From Thalassia testudinum (taxonomy: Eukaryota; Streptophyta; Magnoliopsida; Alismatales; Hydrocharitaceae): a stretch of DNA of 64,000 bases. Made by a program: the position numbers and the translations under genes. The DNA is taken from contig JAZHRO010000063.1 of assembly GCA_037157565.1 (NCBI GenBank), forward strand, positions 156,662,501-156,726,500. Reading direction: 5' to 3'. A model generated the notes under the pieces. The model did no database searches, was not told the DNA's origin, and worked only from the letters and a program-made list of their open reading frames with translations. Positions 20,120 through 29,301 of the stretch are shown here, piece by piece (positions within the stretch are counted from its first letter, which is position 1; each line of letters starts with the position of its first letter).

Positions 20120-21798
20120 GTTCATAAATGTGGCCTTCATTGAGTTTTCTACCAAGGATTCAAATGATATTTGAATGCACTATCTTCATCCTTAGCAAGG
20201 AAGTTACTGATTGTGCAGCAATCATAGGCCCTAATTTGCCTGAATTAATGTAGAACCAAGCTTAACATGAGCATTCTGCATGGATACACATCGTACTTTG
20301 CATCCGAGATTATTTATATGTTTTATACATAATAATGTGCTACTTGAGAGGCATTAACAATTGCAGGTAATTCAGGGTTGCAGATGACAGATCCAACCAT
20401 ATGGATCTATTTGGAATGACGACGTCAGTCCAACACTTCCAAGAGCACATCAATCAAACTCCCGTAGCACCCTAGGAAGTCTGCAGAAGAAGTAGGATCC
20501 AAGGGGCAAATTAAAGAATATCTGGACCTCAGATGACAAATCCAACCACACTGATGGGTCCGGATTGATGTTTGCAGTCCAACAACGCAGAAATCAACTC
20601 AATCGGAGGCCTACATCATCAGATACAAGGAGAAGAAGATGGATGGCCACGATGGCGCCACGTGGAGGCATCGCAATCACCCCTTATCGCACCCCAATCT
20701 GGAAGGAAAGATGCATACTGTTGGATCGTCATCCAACAACCGCGATGCAACCACGCTGCCCAACTCTAGCCGCTTCATCAAGTGAGGGCGAGATCTCGAC
20801 CATTGGATTTCCATCCAACGGCCGAGGGCAGATGCACAAGAGATGGAAACAACAACAATCTACATACATAGGATAGCGAAGAGCGTGCTTAACAGCCAAC
20901 GTGTGACGTGGGTTCGAGTGGCGATGTGGGAGTCGACTGTGCACAGATGAAATTCAACCACAGGATCTTCATCGAGCGGATCAGGCGCGGACACGTGGTG
21001 GGTGCAGGGGCATCGGATGAAGATGTGCATGACAACATGCGCCTTAGGAGTCGGCTGGGTGCAGCGCACATTTTTTATGTCGTCTGATCTCTCGATCGAA
21101 CGGTTGGGAAGTTTAGGCGCGGATTGAGGGCAAGCGTGCGGATGAAGCAGCGAGTGACAAGCGAGCGGAGGCCGTCAAATGCAGATCCAAGGGCGCACAG
21201 TGTGCCACGTTTCAACACCATATCAAACTGTGGATGGAAGAAGGTTTTGGAAGGCTTAATCAGGACCATTGATCTCCCGATCAACAGATCTAATTAATCT
21301 GAAGGTTCTGCATGAAATTAAGGGCTCCAATGCCCTAAATGCCCTTCACAAAAGCTATAAAAAGATGCCTAAGGGTCTCCTTTGAAGGCCATTCAATAGT
21401 TTTCTTCTTCTTCCTCCTTCTACAACTCCTCTCCCTTCTTCTTCTCATCTTCTTTGTATCCATCTCTACATCTCCATCTGAAGCATCTATTGGGCCACCC
21501 CGATGGATCTTTGCTGCTCTTCCCAACCTCTCCAGAAGGCTACCACGAACCACCCGTGGTGCCCTCGTTCTACTACATAGGTAGTTTATGTTTATGTTAG
21601 AATTTGTTTATTATATGTATGCAACTCATGTTCAAACTCTCTGATTGATATATATATTGTAATTCATTGTCTATGCAATTTAGTAATTAGATTTAGAACA
21701 TGAGCATGAAATCGAAAGCATTTTTTGTCCCCTGTGATCGATCGGGACTCGCCAGTTCATTAATTTATTTGTCGAGATGTATTTCACACTAGACTACA
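20120..21798 (+). repeat. LTR-like block I (diverged A-type LTR)
   Basis: From about 20390 the order of motifs follows the A-type LTR: GACAAATCCAACCAC, the G-box region, the GGATTTCCATCCAACGGCC hairpin-like unit, the tRNA-like pair (20874-20921), a TATA-like CTATAAAAAG (21354-21363) and a C/T-rich start region. It ends CTACA at 21798. ACATAGTT follows both this end (21799) and the end of the A LTR (20115), so ACATA may be its target duplication. If so the element starts at 20120 with GT, not TG, which is atypical; the left boundary is therefore uncertain. Confidence 0.5.
20874..20921 (+). promoter_or_regulatory. tRNA-like A box / B box pair in block I
   Basis: TAGCGAAGAGC (20874-20884, weak A box) and GGTTCGAGTGG (20911-20921, good B box apart from the last bases), 37 bases apart. 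Confidence 0.4.
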
Positions 21799-22135
21799 AC
21801 ATAGTTATTTTCTACATGATCTATGCCACGAATAGTTACCACCACTTGAAGCATCAGCCAAATACCTATGGGTATCGTCCAACCCATGGTAAAATATCTA
21901 AGTGAGGTGCCAGTGGGGCACCTCATGGCAGGGTCACATCCGGAGAAGGTCTTGGAACCTCTCCCATGCATAATGCAACTTCTCCTTAGGTGATTGGGAG
22001 AAGGTTGTGATTGCATGCCGCATGGCATTAGTTCAGCCAATCAGAAAGAATTTCTGGACGAATTCCTTGCATAGTTACTCCTATGTATGAATAGGCTTGG
22101 AAATTGTTTTGAACCAATATGAAGCTTTATCGCTT
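21799..22135 (-). pseudogene. Athila-like gag fragment
   Basis: The minus strand encodes, across several stops and small shifts, the capsid part of an Athila-type Gag: D-K-A-S-Y-W-F near 22120, then T-N-A-M-R-H-A-I-T-T-F, Y-A-W-E-R-F-Q-D-L-L-R and P-H-W-H-L then F-Y-H-G-L-D-D. The same block occurs in order in F (about 45270-45520) and E (about 56455-56730). Only about 110 residues remain. Its left end abuts block I exactly, so the rest of this gag was displaced or lost. Confidence 0.65.
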
Positions 22136-23210
22136 AAAGATGTCATGAACTTGCATTCCATTTGATGCATAGCAAAATTTAGATTTGTGAGATTTTGACT
22201 AATATAATTGAATGCATTTATATGGTGGGATTGATGCCTAGAATATGGATAAGATTTGTCCAAGGAGTCTTAGCCTCAGGAAAGGGATATGTCATTGGAA
22301 CAAATGTACTAGATGAGGAACTTGGGGCATGAGAAGAGGATTGAGCATTTGGATCAATAGGCTTATCCTCCTCTTCCTCATCATTTGATGAATCAAACTT
22401 TTCACTTAAAGACTTTACTCCTATTTTCTTAGGCATGGACCACTTAAAGTAGACCATCTTTCTAAGCGAAGTAAAGTTGGACAAATCAACTCCACTTTTA
22501 ATAAGAATATGAGACACTAAAATGTCAAGTGGGAGACCAGAACATCAATAATGAGGTCAAAGAAAATGAATAAACATCATGTTCCAATTAACTTTGAAGT
22601 ATGTAACAATAGCATAAACAAGAGGAACAATATAAACAAGAATTTTATGAAATCCAGAATACTTTGCCCTCAAATTCCAAGCTAGAATACAAAAAAAAAT
22701 ACAAGCAAAAAAGGGTCATGTTTTGGGCCACAAGTGGTTTTACCTAACTGTGATGCTCAAGTAGGGCACTTTCAAGTTGAGATGTTGAAAATTGTTCCTT
22801 AAGGGTCTTAAAAGGGTTGCCTTCATTTGGACATTTTGTAATAGATGAAAGAAACTTTGGTGTGACAATGACCCTTCTTCCAAAAACATTAGATGTCAAA
22901 ACAAGATGACCACGATTTTCTGTTTCTTGGAAGTTTGCAAAGAAAAGATAATTGACTTCCAGATAAAACTCTAGGAACCTTGGCAAAGACAGACTCCTAA
23001 AAAAAATTAGACAAATTTTGAAATGAAAGATGAGTACTAAGAGTGGACACATGGATGGAAAAGTCCCTCCACTCAATAGGTTGACAATGATGAAGCTTTA
23101 AGCCCTTACTGAAATCAAATTTAGCTTTAGCAACATCATTGTCACAAAATTTGTGAAATGAATCCTAAGGTGCCATAGCCTTTGATTTTGACTTTGGTGC
23201 TATCTGATCA
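22136..23210 (-). pseudogene. Plant transposon-type frame (Transposase_32-like), broken
   Basis: Minus-strand reading starts at an M-A-P-K-S-K-S-K segment near 23205 and continues through frame changes to about 22260. The middle holds F-L-E-F-Y and then E-N-R-G-H-L-V-L-T-S-N-V-F-G-R-R-V-I-V-T-P (about 22960-22850), which recalls the widespread domain annotated as putative plant transposon protein, usually found beside or in retroelements. The C-terminal part has an acidic/serine patch (S-S-N-D-E-E-E-E-D near 22390). A stop after M-A-P near 23172 and shifts near 23100 and 23000 indicate a pseudogene. It could instead be the env-like extra ORF of the Sirevirus remnant located upstream on this strand; I cannot decide. 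Confidence 0.4.
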
Positions 23211-23274
23211 TAACAAACATAGAAAAAGAGAGAAGCAAGTATTTTAGCATCAAGAAACAATAAAAAGATACTAT

Positions 23275-23520
23275 AGGTACCAGTGCTAATTACCAGTACC
23301 AATCCAACATGTATTGGTACTGGTCAACAGTACCAGTATTGTGTGCATTATATAGAGCACACACAAGCTTGCAGGTATCGGTACTGGGTGGTATATAAGT
23401 CCAACCAAAAAATGGGCGGCTACCGGTACTCATTATTAGTACCGATACTCACTACCATTAGTAGGCGTTTGCTGTAGCTAATGGGTACCAGTACTAGTTA
23501 TGAGTACTGGTGCCTACGAA
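23275..23520. repeat. GTACC/GGTAC-rich palindromic repeat
   Basis: At least ten short variants of GTACCRGTAC and CAGTACCAGTAC lie within 245 bases. The same kind of repeat is in both LTRs of the Sirevirus-like element S (49825-50085 and 52390-52670), which links this debris to that lineage. Confidence 0.65.
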
Positions 23521-23530
23521 TACCAGACGA

Positions 23531-24054
23531 AAAGAAGAAGTAGCAGTAGCAGGAGATCAATTGAAGGAGAGGCCTTTGAGGAAAAATGATAGAAGAAACT
23601 CAAAGAAAATTGAGAAGGGAGGAGATCACCTTGAGCGAGTCTTGGAATGGGAGAATCCTTGTTGAGATCCTTGGAGATCTCTTGAGAGAAGAAAGGGGGC
23701 TAGGGATTTGAGAAGATGAAAATGGGAGACTCTTTGCACACAAGGGGCTTTATATGGGAAGTGTCATATGCCTTTCACATGACCACTTAAGTGGTTGAAA
23801 ATAATGCAATCAACAAGTTAGGTGTGAATTCAAAAATTCAATCAAACATCAAAGTTAAGCACACAAATTGCAAATAACATCCTAAACTTCCAATGAAGTT
23901 AAAATATTTTAGTATACCCCTCAAATTGAAATTGAGTACATTGCAGTTAAGCCTTTAGGGTTTTTGATAATTACCACCAAGTTGTAAAACAACCAAACAA
24001 TTAATTCTGAATTTCTTTAAAAATACAAGCCCCCAATTTTCTTCTTGTAAAGCA
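23531..24054 (-). other. Non-coding spacer between copia RNase H and downstream frame
   Basis: No frame with a domain. On the minus strand TATAAAG lies at 23755-23749, followed by a C/T-rich leader-like sequence, so the downstream minus-strand frame may have had its own promoter. Weak evidence. Confidence 0.35.
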
Positions 24055-24490
24055 AAACCTTTCTACTATAAGAGGTTTTGTGAAATTGTCTCGCAATTGG
24101 TTTTAAGTATCAATGAATTCTAAGTAAATGGCACTTTTAAGTACATTATCTCCAAGAAAATGATGTCGAACAACTATGTGCTTGGTACGTGAATGATGTA
24201 CTGAATTCTTAGATAGATTGATCGTGCTTGTGTTGTCAAATAGAATTTTAGAATGCACAAAATTCAAACCAAAATCAGACAAAGTCTGTCTCATCGAAAT
24301 GACCTGAGGGCAAGGAAGTGAAACAGTAATATATTCTACTTTAGTCATAGAAAGTGATACACATGTTTGTTTCTTAAAGAACCATGATACCAGTGATTCT
24401 CCAATAAAATGACACGTGTCGCTAGTGCTCTTTTGACCTGTCCAACTTCTTGCATAATTTGTATCACTATAGGACAGGAGATCTAAAGTC
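24055..24490 (-). pseudogene. Ty1/copia RNase H (pol C-terminus)
   Basis: Minus-strand reading gives the end of a copia polyprotein: Y-S-D (first catalytic Asp) near 24475, K-S-T-S-D-T-C, S-L-V-S-W-F-x-K-K-Q, V-E-Y-I (catalytic Glu) near 24340, then D-N-T-S (catalytic Asp) and S-R-T-K-H-I-x-x-R-H-H-F near 24175-24200. The arrangement is that of Sirevirus/Maximus-type RNase H. A TAA near 24104 interrupts the final L-R-D-x-F-T-K-P-L motif. The upstream part is removed by LTR J, whose first base is 24494. Confidence 0.82.
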
Positions 24491-25115
24491 TATTGATGTC
24501 AACACATTTATTTAGGATAAAATGCCTATTTATGCATGTTCCTAAGCTTATAGATGCATTCCATATTATAAATATTGCATAGCTTGTATCATTTAGCATT
24601 TAGAATAGTTTGTATAAAGTTTAGGTTAATTCGCATCCTTTTGTGGCTAGGAGGGAAGGAGATCTATTTTAGGGCCTCGGATTGATGATCCGATCATACG
24701 GATATTATCAAGACTACAATCGGACTCCAACGCCTTTGAAATCATCTTGATCGAAGTCTCGTAGCACATTATGCAGTTCGAGGAAGATCAATGACCAAGG
24801 GGCTAGGTGATGCAATTCAGAATTTCAAACGACAAATCCAACTATACAGATAGATCCGGATCGACGATCGCAACACAATAGTGTGAAAATAGACCCAATC
24901 CGACATCGGTGGCACCACTTATAAAGCATAGCAGATGGACGGCTCAGATGATGCCACATGGCATCATCTGGACTGCCCACAGCCGCCTAAGGATCTTCGC
25001 TACTCTCCTTCTTTAGTTGGTCATTAGATCTGGTCCGTTAGATCTTGATTTAATGGCCATAGGTGTGCTCCATGCATGAAAGAGAAATTCCAAGTTTCAG
25101 ACATAAAGTCCCTCG

Positions 25116-25168
25116 TAGTGCATTGGTTGGAGACTTGGACTGCGACCAAGCGACCATCATTCGACTCC
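25116..25168 (+). promoter_or_regulatory. tRNA-like A box / B box pair in LTR J
   Basis: TAGTGCATTGG (25116-25126) followed by TTGG, and CATTCGACTCC (25158-25168), 42 bases apart. The B box has lost its leading GG. Confidence 0.45.
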
Positions 25169-25528
25169 TTCGAAGCTTGCAATCGACTACACAGGTGTGA
25201 GCGGCCAATTAGAGTCGCGCAATCTTCATCGAACGATGCAGAAATGACCATGTGGCAGCATGGATGAGCATGGATATGGTTGCACGGGAATGCATGATCA
25301 CACGCATGCTCCAACGCTCTATCTGACATACCAGCTGAGCACGTGATCCTTGGGCTATCTCGACTGTTCATCAATGATCCAATGGTGGGGCACACACGAT
25401 AGCTGCGAGCATGGGTGAGCGTGTGAGCGAGCATGAGCTGGCACCTTCAACAACATTTGAGGTAGAGCTTTAGCTACATCTTTGATGTCGCTATTAAGCC
25501 ATGAACGAACAAGGCGCTTCTCCTCCAC

Positions 25529-25535
25529 TATAAAA
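25529..25535 (+). promoter_or_regulatory. TATA box of LTR J
   Basis: TATAAAA before GGACCCCTACCC; same context as in A (1169) and C. Confidence 0.6.
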
Positions 25536-26226
25536 GGACCCCTACCCCTCCCATTTTTCTTCAACTCTTCCTTTCTCTCCCTTACCACATCCAAAACTCT
25601 AGAGAGAGCTTGTCCCAAGCTCAGGATGCTACTCTTGAGTAGAAAAGAAATATCTTTTCCCGCTTCTCACCCCTCTTCGTGGAGGTTCCCGTGGCCATCC
25701 CCTCACCACCTTTCAGAAGTAGTTCATCGTTGCAACACCGTCCCGCCCCATCCTCCTTCCTCTAATGCCATTCTTCTTCATCCAGCCTCTCGCCACCTTC
25801 TTTCGAGGCGTCATCAAAGCGAGTTGTCCTCCAAGCGACCATCGAGGGGGATTCTTGTCACCCCTCTATCTTTTATTTGCTTTCTAGTGTAGTTTTCCCT
25901 TTTTCTATATGTAGCAAACTCTTATTGAACCTATATGTGATTGTCTCTCTCTCTAATTAGTTGTATAGTAGATTAGTTAAATAAATATTTCATCGATATG
26001 ATCTCTTTCCATATAAAATACCAAAAGATTACAAAAGATAAAAACAACAAAAACATATAAAATCAAATCATGGATTACAACACCAAATGTTCACCTCCCC
26101 ATGTTCGACTCGGGGCTCTCCTCAAGCTTCAGTTATAAATTTTATCTAGTAGTGGATTTCTGCGCATTACGACGATGGGTTCTCCAAAACCTTGATTTTC
26201 CTCACAAAAAATTACACTCATCATTT

Positions 26227-26244
26227 TGGCACTGTTGCCGGGGA
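26227..26244 (+). other. Primer-binding site of element J
   Basis: TGGCACTGTTGCCGGGGA, three bases after the LTR end; tRNA-Asp type, identical to B's site. Confidence 0.87.
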
Positions 26245-26749
26245 GGCAACACTCTTTGATTTCTCTTGCATTTTTTGCCTTACCTAACTTTTATCTCAAT
26301 TTTTCTCCAATCTTGTTGTGATTGCAGGTACTCTTCCAAGGTGGGTTAGAGTGGTTAGATTGGAGAAAAGTGCAGATGAAGGTTCTATAAGTATACCCCC
26401 ACCCCACCCACTAGATTTCATTTCACTACTTAATAACTCAAATCCTAATTAACCAAGGAGCTTGCATAAACACTAGGTTAGTCCTGGTTGTTTCATTGTC
26501 ACTTCACCTCACGTCACCCACCCGCATAAATTAAAAAAAAAAAATCTTCTTTTGTTGTGGGATTAAATTAAAAGAGACAGACTTAACACCCACAAGCTCT
26601 CGATCTAAGGGTCACCACTCTAAATTGATTCTACCACTTAACCGAAATCTGACCTGTGGATTCAGTACACCTTAACTCAACACACAAATAAGTGAGTAGA
26701 AAATCTGAATAGGTAAAACATTCTTATGTGCCTTAACTAAGTGGTGCAA
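26245..26749 (+). other. Leader of element J, truncated
   Basis: It matches A's leader (1905-2356) by eye, including the CACTCTTTGATTT start and a pyrimidine stretch ending TGTGATTGCAG before GTACTCTT (26317-26336), which looks like a 3' splice site. It breaks off at TGCAA 26745-26749, where LTR K begins. Confidence 0.6.
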
Positions 26750-26912
26750 TGATGTAAACATGTTTATATCACATAAACCATCTATTTTTGCATGTTCTCA
26801 GACATAAAGTTGCATCATACATTATAAATATTGCATAACATGCATATCATGAATTTAGGTTAGGTTGTATAAATTTTAGGTTAATTTCTCCTTTTTATGG
26901 TCAACTAACAGA
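26750..26912 (+). repeat. LTR K, left piece
   Basis: TGATGTAAACATGTTTATATC follows the 18303 LTR start closely and continues through ATAAATATTGCATAACATG and GGTTAATT. At 26913 element D interrupts it; the LTR resumes at 38787 with ACAGGACGAC, exactly where the A LTR reads ACAGGGCAAC (18460). Confidence 0.85.
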
Positions 26913-28952
26913 TGATACGGATTTTACATGGTTTGTAAAATACATTGTTGTAATGCGCAAAATCGATCAACTCTTAAATTTATAAAACTAGATAGTGGGG
27001 TATATAGGGTCATCCAAGGAGGCCAAATTGTTTGCAAATCACATCCCTTGCTTGAAAAATCTATCTCAACTTTCTTTTTGGTCTTTTTCAATATATCATT
27101 TTTTTTTTTTTTGAAATAACGAAGGAAAACATGAGTTTTTGGCGGGAAAGTAAATAACACCTAAGTGACAAATAATTCCTCTCCCTAAGCTCACTCTAGG
27201 CACGTGGAGGCCTAGAGTAATTAGGGAGAGGGAGTGAAGAGTGTTAGAATCACAGTAATTAAAATACAACTAAAAAGAAATTTCAAAGAAAACAACTAGA
27301 TTAATGAGAAAGTGTTTTACAGAAAAACCTAGTAGATGAATGCTTCTACTACTAGATAATTGCAACAAATAAAATAAAACATAAATCCTCCTAAATTGTT
27401 GGTGAAGAGGGGAAGCTCCTTGCTCTAAGCTTAGGGGCTCCTAGGCTTGAAAAGGGCTCCTCCTTCTCCTTCCATGAGATGCTCCTCCAAGGCGGAAGCT
27501 ACCGCTTTCAATGCTCTCCTTCAAGGGTGGGCGTGCACCACCCTTGCTTCTCCTTGCCTAGCCGTCCTCCTAGTGCTGGAGTGCTCATCCTCCTTAGCGT
27601 GGCACAAGGGAGAAGAAGAAGGGGAAGAACGTACCAAGGGGGCAGGTAGGATGCCCACTTAATCTTCTTTTCTTCTTCTTCTTCCTTGGCCTTAGGTTTT
27701 GGTGGGTATATGGTAGAATTTACACTAATGGAGGATGGGGATTATGTGGTGGTAGGGTAAGGTATTTATAGGATTGGAAGGGGGTGGTTATGGTGTTTTC
27801 TTGGAGGGAAATGAAGGGGTGCTTGGATATTTTTGGAGGGAAAAATGGGTGGGATATGAAGAGGTGCCTTAGTTTTACCTCCAAAAATACCTTCTAGAAG
27901 GTATTGATTTTGGAGGGAAAAAATTGAGGGTGGAGATGGGTTTTGATGGTGGATGTAGGGTGGTGATGAAAGGGATAGTTGGCACCAAAATAAAGTAGGA
28001 GTAGGTGTTCTTTTTGCTAGAGCTTTGGTAGTAGGGTAGTAGGTTCTAGTGCCATGGAGGTGGACTAGCTAAGCTAAGCTAGTTTCGCTAGCTTAGCTAG
28101 TTGGGAGTAGGGTTGAAGGCATTTTGAGCTAGGATTTTCAGGGAGAAGAGCTGGAGGTAATCATCTTGAGCTACACTAGAGCTAGTGGCTGCTAAAGAGA
28201 GCTGCAAGGAGCTATCTTTGCTGGCTTAGCTTGCCAGTTCTTTGCTAGTTGCTAAACCAAGCTAAAGCAAGCTAGCTTCTGCTGAAAGGAGCTGAGGTGA
28301 GCTGGGTCTGATGCTCCTGGGGAGGACCTAGCTAGTTGAGGTAGCTAAGGTAGCTTAGCTCAACTAAGTTGAGCTAGGCTGAGTCCCCAGGAGCTGGACT
28401 TGAGCTTCCTGAGCTAAGATGAAGTCATCTTCACGTGGCTGGAGTTGAGTAGAGCTGGATGTAGCTGGTCCTGAGCTGAGGTGAACTCTAGTCAACTCAG
28501 TTGAGCTAGCTAGAGTTCCCTGTGGACTAATGGGAGCTGAGATGAGCAAGACTCACTAAGTTGAGCTAGATTTGAGCTGACCTGAGCTAGGGTGAGCTAA
28601 GATGAGCTCTCTTGAGCTACCATTCAGTTGAGATGAGCTACATGGAGCTAGGATAAGCTAACCCTAGTTCAGGTGAGTTGAATTCCTACTATGGTGAGAT
28701 GGATCAAGCTGAGTTCCAGCTGGTGAGAGCTTCTCCTTCACTAGTTGCCTTCCTGAGTGCTAGGGTTCTAGGGATCAGGAAATCTATATATCTTTAACAC
28801 TCATAAAAATGCATTAAAAAGATAATAAAAAGTGCAATGCATGCCTAACCTAATTAATGCCTAAATGCAGCCCAAGAACCCATTTGGGAAGTAAAATCCT
28901 AAGAGCTAGGTTATTTTAATGCATGAGAATGATGATAAACTGGCATTTATCA
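26913..28952 (-). repeat. 3' LTR of element D (left copy)
   Basis: Minus-strand start TGATAAATGCC at 28952 and end CCGTATCA at 26913. TATAAATA (sense) at 27770-27763 is a likely TATA box. It carries an AGCT-rich block at about 28060-28740. Confidence 0.9.
28060..28740. repeat. AGCT-rich low-complexity block, copy 1
   Basis: Dense degenerate repeats built from GAGCT, AGCTAAG and TTGAGCTAGG. AGCT is itself a palindrome, so both strands look alike. The block is repeated in the other D LTR (about 38005-38560) with a deletion of roughly 130 bases around 38400. Confidence 0.7.
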
Positions 28953-28990
28953 CACCCCCATGATTATCTTTTGCTAGTCTCTTAGCAAAA
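28953..28990 (-). other. Polypurine tract and stem-loop of element D
   Basis: Sense strand: TTTTGCTA (28990-28983), 6-base loop, TAGCAAAA (28976-28969), GATAAT, then CATGGGGGTG directly before the 3' LTR. Confidence 0.75.
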
Positions 28991-29301
28991 CTTCAATTTT
29001 TGCGAAATGGAATTTTTGGGAAATCTAATTTTTTCAACTTCTGAGGAAAAAGAGACTGTGGGACCTTGGTTTGTTTAAATAGAGGTACAGGATTTGTTAA
29101 AGATAAACATTGGGAATTATTTTTGGATCCAAAAATTAGACAAAACAAGATCAATATATCCTCTAGAAAATTCACAAATTATCCCCTTGTTAATTAAGAT
29201 GACTTGAAATTTCTATTTTTAGGATTTTTCTAGCTCTTGAATTAGTTTTACAACTTGTAATAACCCTTAAAACCTTGTGTCCGTTCTTGTGAAAAGCCAA
29301 C
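28991..29301 (-). other. Non-coding 3' interior of element D
   Basis: No coding frame supported. CCAAC at 29297-29301 is the left target duplication of solo LTR b. Confidence 0.5.

Larger units (their letters stand above)
24494..26223 (+). repeat. LTR J (5' LTR, A-type family)
   Basis: 1,730 bases from TGATGTCAACAC to CTCATCA, followed by a primer site, so this is a 5' LTR. It shares the A-type landmarks: ATTTATGCATG, ATAAATATTGCATAG, GGTTAATT, CGGACTCC, near-palindromic G-box site, tRNA-like block, TATA box and the TATAAATTTTATCTAGT ending. It is inserted in the copia RNase H. Its leader is interrupted at 26749 and no 3' LTR is in the window. Confidence 0.87.
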
